Part shown: piece by piece, positions 6,298 to 12,348 of the stretch
Layout of the letters: each line of letters begins with the position of its first letter
Position numbering within the stretch: the stretch's first letter is position 1
Assembly: GCA_036508075.1 (NCBI GenBank)
Contig: DATCIA010000057.1
Coordinates: 1 to 18,978 of the forward strand
Source: PALSA-660 sp036508075
Lineage (GTDB): Bacteria > Actinomycetota > Coriobacteriia > Anaerosomatales > PALSA-660
Direction: 5' to 3'
Length of the DNA: 18,978 bases
Translations under genes and position numbers: made by a program
Notes under the pieces: model-generated
What the model was told of the DNA's origin: nothing
Database searches by the model: none
Seen by the model: the letters and a program-made list of their open reading frames with translations, nothing else

Positions 6298-7396
6298 AGG
6301 CTCCGTACTTGTCCCGGTGCTGCTCGCGCGGCGCCTTTGTGACGGCCTTCGCGCGCGCGGTCTCCGCGGCGCGCAGCCCCGAGTCACCCGGCTGCGCGTG
6401 AAGCGCGGCCTCGCGGCGAAGCGCCAGATAGGCATCATAGCGAGCTGGATCTAGTCTGCCCGCGGCGAGCGCCTCTCGCACCGCACACCCCGGCTCGTTC
6501 TCGTGGGAACAATCGTCGAACCTGCACTCGGCGGCCAGGATGCTAATCTCGGCGAAGGTCGCGTCGACGCCCTCCTCGTCGTCCCACATCGCCACAGCAC
6601 GCAGGCCCGGCGTGTCGATGAGCACCCCGCCGTTGGGCAGCGGCACCAGCTCGCGCGTCACCGTGGTGTGCCGCCCCTTGCCGTCGAACGCGCGCACCTC
6701 GCCGACACTCTGGATGTCCCCGCCCACCAGCCTGTTGACGAGCGTGGACTTGCCCACACCCGAGGGGCCGATCAGCGCGATGGTCCGGTTGTCGGACGCG
6801 TAGGCGAACAGGTCATCGAGTCCCAGCCCGGTCTTGGCGCTCTCGAGCAGGATATCCACGCCCGGTGCGATCGCGGCGACCGCCGCCACTGCGGCATCGG
6901 GATCGAGTGAGAGATCGGTCTTGGAGAGCACGATCACCGGCTTCGCGCCGCTGTCCCACGCCAGAGCGAGTTCGCGCTCCAGGCGACGCAGGTTCGGACC
7001 GCTGTCCAACCCTTGGAGGATGAACACGACATCGATGTTGGCGGCGAGAACCTGTCCGACGGCCGGCTTCCCCGGGTCTCGTCGCGTGAAGCAGGTCAGT
7101 CGCGGCAGCAGCGCAGCGACCACCGACGGGGAAGTCCCGTCACCCGGCCTCACGCCGACCCAGTCACCGACGACGGGCGACAGATCGCCGCGATCGCCTC
7201 CCGGCAGATTGCCGTCGGGGCTCACCCGCATAACTTCCGACGCGGTCGCCACCCACAGGTGCCCACGGATGGTCCGCACCACACGCGCCGGCTCGAGGCC
7301 CGCCGCCGCGAAGGCGGCGAACGCGTCGCGAAAAGCATCGAACCCGAGACGCTTCAGGACGTCCGGTTCGTCGGGCGTATGGGGCTCGGTGGTCAC
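6296..7396 (-). CDS. rsgA: Ribosome small subunit-dependent GTPase RsgA
   Basis: 366 residues with the circularly permuted GTPase order typical of RsgA/YjeQ: G4 SKTD (158-161), then the G1 P-loop GPSGVGKST (210-218), then G3 DTPG (261-264), after an N-terminal OB-fold region (about 40-100). The C-terminal zinc finger is present as C291, C296, H298 and C304 (CRFDDCSHENEPGC). The enzyme assists late maturation of the 30S subunit and is stimulated by it. The start is GTG with AGAGGA five bases upstream. The N-terminus is some 20 residues longer than short homologues and the C-terminal helix is basic. It is monocistronic by position, and its leader holds a short palindrome. Confidence 0.95.
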   Translation of the reverse strand: MTTEPHTPDEPDVLKRLGFDAFRDAFAAFAAAGLEPARVVRTIRGHLWVATASEVMRVSPDGNLPGGDRGDLSPVVGDWVGVRPGDGTSPSVVAALLPRLTCFTRRDPGKPAVGQVLAANIDVVFILQGLDSGPNLRRLERELALAWDSGAKPVIVLSKTDLSLDPDAAVAAVAAIAPGVDILLESAKTGLGLDDLFAYASDNRTIALIGPSGVGKSTLVNRLVGGDIQSVGEVRAFDGKGRHTTVTRELVPLPNGGVLIDTPGLRAVAMWDDEEGVDATFAEISILAAECRFDDCSHENEPGCAVREALAAGRLDPARYDAYLALRREAALHAQPGDSGLRAAETARAKAVTKAPREQHRDKYGA

Positions 7397-7409
7397 AGGG
7401 GGTCCTCTC

Positions 7410-7424
7410 GCATCGGTTCGATGC
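7410..7424. repeat. Palindrome in the rsgA leader
   Basis: GCATCG (7410-7415) and CGATGC (7419-7424) are perfect arms around GTT, 14 bases upstream of the rsgA start. A second element, TGCCC (7439-7443) with GGGCA (7448-7452) around TTTT, lies just beyond. They may be leader hairpins or operator-like sites; nothing further can be said. Confidence 0.35.
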
Positions 7425-7460
7425 TACCACCCCGAGGGTGCCCTTTTGGGCAGCGACAAG

Positions 7461-7491
7461 ACGGCCGCGCTCCGATGCGGAGCGCGGCCGT
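7461..7491 (-). terminator. Terminator hairpin after the 76-residue reading frame
   Basis: Perfect 14-bp stem (7461-7474 with 7478-7491; core GGCCGCGCTCCG) and a 3-base loop. On the minus strand it is followed by CTTGTCG, only slightly U-rich. It begins 16 bases after the stop of the small gene at 7507, which supports a real minus-strand transcript there. Confidence 0.7.
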
Positions 7492-7506
7492 GGTCCCACC
7501 GCATGG

Positions 7507-7737
7507 CTACTGCACCCGCCACACGTTGTGCACGTAGTGCCGGACGAGCAGCCGATCGGTCGGCTCGAGTCGACTCTGCGGGCGCTCCGGGACGACCCCG
7601 GCTCCTTGGCCGGCAGCGCCGTCACTCAGGTGAACGGCCGCTCGGCCTGCGGTTCGGGATACGACGTGGAGTACCGTCGCCGCGGACCGGACGAGCGGAC
7701 GGATGAGGCCCTTGGCCTCGGAGTTCCGGGTGTACAT
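7507..7737 (-). CDS. Hypothetical 76-residue basic protein
   Basis: The frame begins MYTRNSEAKGLIRPLVRS and ends RLLVRHYVHNVWRVQ. It is rich in Arg and Val, has no membrane segment and only few acidic residues, and is not a family I recognise. Support: GAGAGGA lies nine bases before the ATG, third codon positions are mostly G or C through the whole frame, and a strong terminator follows within 16 bases. A 26-residue frame with its own ribosome binding site lies 48 bases upstream on the same strand. Weaknesses: GC3 is also raised in overlapping frames, and a 72-residue plus-strand frame overlaps its 5' end. The stretch 7397-8058 otherwise holds only the promoter elements noted separately. Confidence 0.5.
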   Translation of the reverse strand: MYTRNSEAKGLIRPLVRSAATVLHVVSRTAGRAAVHLSDGAAGQGAGVVPERPQSRLEPTDRLLVRHYVHNVWRVQ

Positions 7738-7785
7738 CGCGGGATTCCTCTCTGAACGGGGGGTGCCCGCGACGCGACTCGAAAG

Positions 7786-7866
7786 TCAGACGGCTCGGCG
7801 CACCGGGATGCGGACGCTCACGGACTTCGGCGAACTCGTCGCCTCTATGCATCTGAGCTGGTTCAT
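7786..7866 (-). CDS. Hypothetical 26-residue peptide
   Basis: A short frame starting MNQLRCIEATSSPK and ending SVRIPVRRAV, preceded by GGGAGGG eight bases before ATG. Downstream of it is the 76-residue frame. A TATACT -10-like hexamer lies about 55 bases upstream. Its single Cys and basic C-terminus are the only notable traits. It could be a leader peptide that sets translation of the downstream frame, or a free-standing peptide. An in-frame upstream extension to 7989 would run through the presumed promoter and is unlikely. Confidence 0.4.
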   Translation of the reverse strand: MNQLRCIEATSSPKSVSVRIPVRRAV

Positions 7867-7914
7867 CCGTGGGTCCCTCCCTTCGGTCGCCGCGCGAGGA
7901 TTCGAGCGCCCTTT

Positions 7915-7942
7915 TGCATAGTATAGACCTCGTTCTGCATAG
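7915..7942 (-). promoter_or_regulatory. Promoter-like element flanked by TGCATAG repeats
   Basis: On the minus strand TATACT (7925-7920) is a five-of-six -10 match. Two TGCATAG copies (plus strand 7915-7921 and 7936-7942) lie 21 bp apart, two helical turns, one overlapping the -10 and one in the spacer/-35 area. No good -35 is present, which fits an activator-dependent or repressed promoter. This is also the most AT-rich spot in the intergenic stretch. Confidence 0.45.
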
Positions 7943-7991
7943 CGCGAGGGCGGCTCGGACGGACGGTGACGACCGCTGCGGCGGCGCACGC

Positions 7992-8020
7992 GTGACGCTC
8001 CGGAATCCGACGGGTATCAC
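7992..8020 (+). promoter_or_regulatory. Candidate rubrerythrin promoter
   Basis: GTGACG (7992-7997) and TATCAC (8015-8020) are separated by 17 bases, each matching four of six consensus positions. The predicted start site near 8027 leaves a leader of about 30 bases. Confidence 0.4.
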
Positions 8021-8045
8021 ACTCCTGTAGACATCGGATCACACT
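8016..8045 (+). repeat. ATCACACT direct repeats before rubrerythrin
   Basis: ATCACACT occurs at 8016-8023 and 8038-8045, 22 bp apart. The first copy overlaps the presumed -10 and the second lies downstream of the predicted start site, a layout suited to repression by a redox or metal regulator. Confidence 0.45.
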
Positions 8046-8058
8046 GCCGGAGGCGACC

Positions 8059-8631
8059 ATGACCGTAAAGGGCACCAAGACCGAACTCAACCTGCTCAAG
8101 TCGTTCGCGGGCGAGAGCCAGGCGCGAAATCGCTACACGTTCTTCGCCAGCGTCGCGAAGAAGGAGGGCTTCGAGCAGATCTCGGCGCTGTTCACCGAGA
8201 CCGCCGACAACGAGAAGGAGCACGCCAAGGTCTTCTTCTGCTACCTCGAGGGCGGCGACGCGGAGATCACGGCGTCGTACCCGGCGGGACGCATCGGCAC
8301 CACATCCGAGAACCTGCTCGCCGCCGCCGAGGGCGAGAAGATGGAGTGGAGTGTGCTCTACCCGGACTTCGCGTCCGTCGCCGACGCGGAGGGCTTCCCG
8401 GACATAGCGACCTCCTATCGCGAGATCGCGGACGTCGAGGAGAAGCACGAAGCACGCTATCGCAAGCTGCTGACGAACATCGAGGGCGGCCGCGTGTTCA
8501 CCAAGGACGCGCCGATCCGCTGGAAGTGCCGCAACTGCGGCTACGTGCATGAGGGCACGACCGCTCCGCTCGTGTGCCCGGCGTGCAAGCACCCGCAGGC
8601 CTACTACGAGGTGTTCGTCGAGGCGTACTAG
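8059..8631 (+). CDS. rbr: Rubrerythrin
   Basis: 190 residues, the standard length. The ferritin-like di-iron domain supplies E19 (GESQARNRY), E52 and H55 (NEKEHAK), E93 and E96 (EGEKMEW), and E127 and H130 (EEKH), matching the known seven-ligand set. The C-terminal rubredoxin-like domain has C157, C160, C173 and C176 (WKCRNCGYVHEG...LVCPACKHP). The protein reduces hydrogen peroxide with electrons from rubredoxin or NADH-linked donors and is typical of anaerobes. ATG 8059 has GGAGGCGACC directly upstream (GGAG seven bases away). It is monocistronic, flanked by the repeats at 8016-8045 and the terminator at 8662-8683. Confidence 0.97.
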   Translation: MTVKGTKTELNLLKSFAGESQARNRYTFFASVAKKEGFEQISALFTETADNEKEHAKVFFCYLEGGDAEITASYPAGRIGTTSENLLAAAEGEKMEWSVLYPDFASVADAEGFPDIATSYREIADVEEKHEARYRKLLTNIEGGRVFTKDAPIRWKCRNCGYVHEGTTAPLVCPACKHPQAYYEVFVEAY

Positions 8632-8661
8632 CGTCTCGGAGAGCGGCCGCGCGCGCCGATG

Positions 8662-8683
8662 GGGCCGCCCGAAAGGGCGGCCC
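8662..8683. terminator. Bidirectional terminator after rubrerythrin
   Basis: Perfect 9-bp stem GGGCCGCCC/GGGCGGCCC closed by a GAAA tetraloop, 30 bases after the rubrerythrin stop and 14 bases beyond the convergent gene ending at 8698. There is no T run, so it may rely on Rho or stall only. Confidence 0.7.
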
Positions 8684-8697
8684 GCGTAGCAGTGCGG

Positions 8698-9057
8698 CTA
8701 GTGCGGGCTGACGAACTCGCCGGCCACGAACCAGATCCAGAAGAGCGCGGGCACAAGGCCGGCCCCGAGCGCGACCCAGGTCGGCCAGTGCCGGTCCCGC
8801 TTCGCGAAAGCGCCGATGCCCAGCACCATCGCGGCGGCGGCCAGCGCGATCGAGACCGGCGCGCTCGAGAAGACCCTTGAGCCGAACATGATCAGCAACC
8901 CGGATGCGAAAGCCAGGACCCCGGTCACGTATGCGGCCCAGCCGAGCGTCGTCGGCTTCGCGGGCGGAGCCGTCATCGCCGCCATCCCGCGTCCGAGCAC
9001 GAAGAACACGACCGCGCCGACCACCAACCCGGTCACGAGCGACATCGAGAACACCAT
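8698..9057 (-). CDS. Four-helix membrane protein, unknown function
   Basis: 119 residues with four hydrophobic segments at about 5-25, 38-58, 66-84 and 93-113 (LVTGLVVGAVVFFVLG; LGWAAYVTGVLAFASGLLIMFG; PVSIALAAAAMVLGIGAF; PTWVALGAGLVPALFWIWFV). The loop between helices 1 and 2 is Pro/Ala-rich (TAPPAKPTT), and that between 3 and 4 is basic (AKRDRHW). Start 9057 is chosen over 9099 because GGGGAGGTCCGCG precedes it and the longer version would add a charged tail before the first helix. It is divergent from the gene at 9251. No family recognised. Confidence 0.72.
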   Translation of the reverse strand: MVFSMSLVTGLVVGAVVFFVLGRGMAAMTAPPAKPTTLGWAAYVTGVLAFASGLLIMFGSRVFSSAPVSIALAAAAMVLGIGAFAKRDRHWPTWVALGAGLVPALFWIWFVAGEFVSPH

Positions 9058-9250
9058 CGCGGACCTCCCCTCACGCGGCCCCCGCAAGCGCGTTCGCAAT
9101 CACACGGAGGCCTAGTCGATATGTACCCGCGTGCCGGGGCGGTGAGGCGAAGGGCACGGGGGCAACGTCGCGATTACGGTTACGGCCCGCCGGCGCGGCC
9201 CAGCTTCAGCAGGCGCATCATGGTGTCGTCGCCCCACGAGAGGACTCCCG

Positions 9251-9829
9251 ATGTCGCTCTTCGCGCGTTCGTTCCTGAAGTGGCTGCCGATCGCGGTCGG
9301 CTGCACACTGGTGCTCGGGATCAGCTACGTGTTCGTCCAGCAGTCGTACCGGATGGGCGCCAACGACCCGCAGACGATGGTCGCGCACGACACTGCGGCC
9401 GCGTTGGCGGCCGGGTCCCAGCCGGACCAACTGGTCTCCAACGAGACGATCGACCCGTCGGTGAGCCTGGCGCCGTTCGTGATCGTGTTCGATGCGGCAG
9501 GCAAGCCGCTCGTCTCGTCCGCACGCCTCGCCGGTACGATCCCCGTCCCGCCCGCCGGCGTGCTTGAGGCGTCGAAGGCGAGCGGCGAGAACAAGGTCAC
9601 CTGGAAGCCGCGTTCCGATGCCCGCATCGCTGCGGTCGTGGTGCCCGTCAAGGGCGGCGCCGACGGGTTCGTTCTCGCCGGCCGCAGCCTGCGCGTCGTC
9701 GAGGAACGTGTGAACGACCTGACCTCGCTCGCCCTGCTCGGCTGGGCCGCGACGATGCTCACCACCTTCACCGCGGTGCTCTTCGTCGGGTGGGTGCGCG
9801 CCCGCCGGAAGCGGGCTATGGCCGCGTGA
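9251..9829 (+). CDS. Membrane-anchored extracytoplasmic sensor-like protein
   Basis: 192 residues: an N-terminal membrane helix (WLPIAVGCTLVLGISYVFVQ, about 11-30), an extracytoplasmic domain of roughly 125 residues, a second helix (LALLGWAATMLTTFTAVLFVGWV, about 158-180) and a short basic tail (RARRKRAMAA). The middle part has the strand pattern of a PAS/Cache-like fold (APFVIVFDAAGKPLVSSARLAG ... RIAAVVVPVKGGADGFVLAGRSLRVVEERV), as in the input half of histidine kinases or chemoreceptors. No HAMP, kinase or other output domain follows before the stop, so it is a stand-alone sensor half or partner subunit. ATG follows GAGAGGA by six bases. It ends 50 bases before a terminator. Confidence 0.7.
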   Translation: MSLFARSFLKWLPIAVGCTLVLGISYVFVQQSYRMGANDPQTMVAHDTAAALAAGSQPDQLVSNETIDPSVSLAPFVIVFDAAGKPLVSSARLAGTIPVPPAGVLEASKASGENKVTWKPRSDARIAAVVVPVKGGADGFVLAGRSLRVVEERVNDLTSLALLGWAATMLTTFTAVLFVGWVRARRKRAMAA

Positions 9830-9879
9830 TCGCGGCGGTCCGCGGTGGGATGGGAGCGCGACAGGCGACGGAACGACGA

Positions 9880-9903
9880 AAGCCCCGCACGAATGCGGGG
9901 CTT
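9880..9903. terminator. Bidirectional terminator
   Basis: Perfect 10-bp stem AAGCCCCGCA/TGCGGGGCTT with a CGAA loop. Edges are CTTCCTC on the plus strand and CTTTCGTCG on the minus strand. It separates the sensor-like gene (ends 9829, +) from the 33-residue gene (ends 9974, -). Confidence 0.82.
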
Positions 9904-9973
9904 CCTCAAGTCAAGTGCCGGGGGACCGGCCGCCTCCGCAGGGAGTCGGCTACGACCGGTGGGGAGAGGTCGT

Positions 9974-10075
9974 CTAGAGCTGGGCCGCGAAGTACGCGAG
10001 GAGCGTGGCCGCGGCGATGATCGCGATGGCGCGACCCAAGTACAGGTGCCCCTCTGAAAGTGAATCCTGGAACAT
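9974..10075 (-). CDS. 33-residue single-pass membrane peptide
   Basis: The frame starts MFQDSLSEGHLYLGRA and ends in one hydrophobic helix (IAIIAAATLLAYFAAQL) with a TAG stop at 9974-9976. The ATG is preceded by CCAGGAGGCAGAG, one of the best ribosome binding sites in the window, with a spacing of six bases. A 6-bp hairpin (9952-9957 with 9968-9973) abuts the stop, and a terminator follows at 9880-9903. Almost every codon ends in G or C after the first seven. It is divergent from a LysR-type regulator 113 bases away, the usual setting of a LysR target gene. Length and topology resemble regulatory or accessory membrane microproteins; no family is recognised. Confidence 0.62.
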   Translation of the reverse strand: MFQDSLSEGHLYLGRAIAIIAAATLLAYFAAQL

Positions 10076-10188
10076 CTCTGCCTCCTGGTTGGTTCGGCTG
10101 CTGTCACGTTCTGCTACGCACCAATCATCGGGCCTTTCACGCTTCAGATACATTGCTGCTTTCTTCTTTATCTCGTAAGGTTTACTTC

Positions 10189-11124
10189 ATGTTCAACCTC
10201 AACCGACTCAGGATCCTCAGAGAGGTCGCGAGCCGCGGCTCGATCGCCGGCGCCGCGGAAGCGCTCTACATGTCGCCCTCCGGCGTGTCGCAGCAGATGG
10301 CGACGCTGGAGCGGGAGGCCGGCGTTGAGCTGCTCGAACGGGCGGGCCGCAGCGTACGCCTCACACCTGCCGGCGAGCGGCTCGTCGAGCACACCGAACG
10401 GGTACTCGCCGTGCTGGAGGAGGCCCAGGCCGACGTCGATGCGGTCGCCCACGGCGTCGCGGGCCGGGTCCACACCTGCGCCTTCCCGACTGCCGCGCGG
10501 GCGTTGCTCGTTCCCGCGCTCGCACGCCTCCGCGCGCAGTACCCGCAGCTGGACTTGAGGATGGTGGACCTCGAGCCCGAGGAGAGCATCCCGCTGCTCA
10601 AGACCGGGGAGCTCGACATCCTGCTGACCTACGAGTTCGACAGGATGCCGGTCCGGCAGGACCCCGGCCTCGAGCGCATCCTGTTGATGAGCGAGCCCAT
10701 GGCCGTGGCGATGTCCGTGGGACACCCGATGGCCGCGGGGCCCGTGCGGATCGCGGACTTCAGAGACGAGCAGTGGATCGTGGGCCGTGACGGCTCGCCG
10801 TTCCTCGAGGTCCAGGTGCGCATCGCCAACGAGGCCGGGTTCCAACCGCATGTCGACCTCAACAGCAACGACTATCAGGTCATCCTCGCCGCCGTCGAGG
10901 CGGGACTCGGCATCGCCCTCGTCCCCCCGATGGCCCGCTTCGCCGACTACCCGGGCGTCGCCTTCCGCCACCCGGTCGACACCGAGGTGCGGCGGCGCAC
11001 GCTGGCGGTGATCCGGCGCGGGAGCAGCGGGAGCCCCACCATCGCCGCGGCGCTCGAAGCGATCCGCGGCGTGGCGCGGGAGCGCGCCGCCGGATCACCG
11101 TTCGCGGGAGTGCGGGCCGAGTAG
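10189..11124 (+). CDS. LysR-type transcriptional regulator
   Basis: 311 residues, normal for the family. Residues 1-60 form the winged helix-turn-helix (LNRLRILREVASRGSIAGAAEALYMSPSGVSQQ..., then LERAGRSVRLTPAGERL). A linker helix follows, and from about residue 92 a two-lobed effector domain (VHTCAFPTAARALLVPALARLRAQYPQLDLRMV..., GLGIALVPPMA). Start 10189 is right at the family's conserved N-terminus and has AAGG eight bases before; the in-frame GTG at 10060 would add a non-family extension overlapping the small divergent gene. Expected mode: binding to T-N11-A sites in the 10076-10188 gap and control of itself plus the divergent 33-residue gene. Effector unknown. Confidence 0.93.
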   Translation: MFNLNRLRILREVASRGSIAGAAEALYMSPSGVSQQMATLEREAGVELLERAGRSVRLTPAGERLVEHTERVLAVLEEAQADVDAVAHGVAGRVHTCAFPTAARALLVPALARLRAQYPQLDLRMVDLEPEESIPLLKTGELDILLTYEFDRMPVRQDPGLERILLMSEPMAVAMSVGHPMAAGPVRIADFRDEQWIVGRDGSPFLEVQVRIANEAGFQPHVDLNSNDYQVILAAVEAGLGIALVPPMARFADYPGVAFRHPVDTEVRRRTLAVIRRGSSGSPTIAAALEAIRGVARERAAGSPFAGVRAE

Positions 11125-11125
11125 G

Positions 11126-11800
11126 TCAGAGCCCGGCGACCTCGCGGGGGCTGAGCCCGCCCGGTGCGCCGGTCCGCGGCACGAATCCCCTGTCCAAACA
11201 GGCCCACAGGTAGAGCGACGCGACGCTGCGGTACGGGCGCCATGCCTCACCGGCCTCGGCGAACTCGGATCCGGTGGCCGCGCGTCCCAGCTCCAGCGCC
11301 CAGCCGGCGGCGCGCAACAGCCCGCCATCGTCGACCGCGAGCACGTCGGGACGCGCGAGCGAGAAGAGCAGGAACATCTCGGCGGTCCACCGGCCGATCC
11401 CCTTGACCCGTGTGACCTCGGCAATGACCGCCTCGTCGTCCAGGGAGTCGAGCGACGCCAGATCCAGATCGCCGGTCGCGACCCGCTCGGCGAGGTCGCG
11501 CACGTAGCGCGCCTTGGCGCCGGAGAGCCCGACCCCGCGCATCGCGCCCTCCTCGAGCTCGAGGATCGCGGCCGGTTCCATCGGACCGAGCGCGGCGAAG
11601 CGCTGCCAGATCGTGTTCGCGGCCGATGTCGACAGCTGCTGTCCGACGATGGCGCTCGCCAGCGACACGAAACGGTCCGCCTCGACGCCGACGCTCACCT
11701 CGCCCACGGCGCGCGTGACCGCCGCCATCACGGGATCGCCCGCAATCGCGACGGCCTCAGGGGAGCCGGGGCCGTACGACAGGCGCACTACTCGACCCAC
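11126..11800 (-). CDS. DNA-3-methyladenine glycosylase II (AlkA-like, HhH-GPD)
   Basis: 224 residues of the HhH-GPD fold. Visible motifs: SLASAIVGQQLSTSAANTIW (48-65), the helix-hairpin-helix VKGIGRWTAEMFLL (132-145), and the catalytic aspartate region RPDVLAVDDGGL with D157/D158, the second Asp aligning with AlkA Asp238. Such enzymes excise alkylated bases to start base excision repair. It lacks the N-terminal AlkA domain, as do most short actinobacterial versions. DDGGL replaces the commoner DDLGL. It overlaps the DUF2284 stop: GTG 11800 lies 12 bases inside that gene, and GTG 11788 overlaps the TAG itself as TAGTG. Either start implies translational coupling; 11788 is equally plausible. 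Confidence 0.88.
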   Translation of the reverse strand: MGRVVRLSYGPGSPEAVAIAGDPVMAAVTRAVGEVSVGVEADRFVSLASAIVGQQLSTSAANTIWQRFAALGPMEPAAILELEEGAMRGVGLSGAKARYVRDLAERVATGDLDLASLDSLDDEAVIAEVTRVKGIGRWTAEMFLLFSLARPDVLAVDDGGLLRAAGWALELGRAATGSEFAEAGEAWRPYRSVASLYLWACLDRGFVPRTGAPGGLSPREVAGL

Positions 11801-12306
11801 ACGGCCGCGTACCAGTTCTGCGGCTCATCATCGGAGGCCAGCGTCTCGATCGGCAGGCCGAACCCGTGTGCCGTGGCGAACACGTCGATGCCGACGGAGT
11901 GGAACGCGGGGCGTGCCTTCTTGGGGTTCGCGCAGGGCTTGTCCTTCAGGCCCACGCACTCCGGGCAGCACGCGCAGTCACTCATGGAGAAGGCGAGGTA
12001 GTAGCCGTCGAGGAAGGCCTGCTGCTCGAGGGCGTACGAGGCCTCCTGCGCGGTCTTCTTGTCGGGCGAGTGGACGATGACGCCCCACGTGTAGCGGCGC
12101 AGCAGCGGCTCGTACTCCCATGGCATGAGCGACCCGGGACGCGACGGGCAGGTCGGGCCCTTCCCCCAGTCAGCGCAACCGTACATGCACTTCAGGATCG
12201 TGCGAGGCTCGAACACGATGTCGTCGGGGGCGAACGGCACGGCGTCGGCGGCTCCGAGTTCGAGTGCGAGCGCGACGTAGCGCGCGGTGTCCTGCTCACG
12301 GTCCAT
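11788..12306 (-). CDS. DUF2284 cysteine-rich metal-binding protein
   Basis: 172 residues with eight cysteines in the DUF2284 layout: C40, C44 and C53 (KCMYGCADWGKGPTCPS), then C111, C113, C114, C117 and C125 (DCACCPECVGLKDKPCANP), followed by KKARPAFHSVGIDVFATA. The spacing suggests binding of iron-sulfur clusters or zinc; the biochemical role of the family is unknown, though it is frequent in anaerobes. ATG 12306 follows AGAGG by eight bases. It lies 42 bases after rpiA and overlaps the glycosylase gene downstream, so it belongs to the msrB-rpiA transcript. A link to the repair enzyme is suggested only by the coupling. Confidence 0.88.
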   Translation of the reverse strand: MDREQDTARYVALALELGAADAVPFAPDDIVFEPRTILKCMYGCADWGKGPTCPSRPGSLMPWEYEPLLRRYTWGVIVHSPDKKTAQEASYALEQQAFLDGYYLAFSMSDCACCPECVGLKDKPCANPKKARPAFHSVGIDVFATAHGFGLPIETLASDDEPQNWYAAVWVE

Positions 12307-12348
12307 GTGCGGGGCCTCTCGGGTCAGGTGTGGGAGTACCCGCTGATA

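Noticed and set aside
7703..7921. 72-residue plus-strand frame MRPLASEFRVYIAG...
   Set aside because: It looks moderately protein-like and shares third-codon positions with the minus-strand frames, but it has no good ribosome binding site and ends inside the presumed minus-strand promoter. It stays a competing possibility.
10060..10188. 43-residue N-terminal extension of the LysR regulator from GTG 10060
   Set aside because: The LysR family begins at the conserved helix starting at 10189, and the extension would cover the divergent control region and the start of the 33-residue gene.
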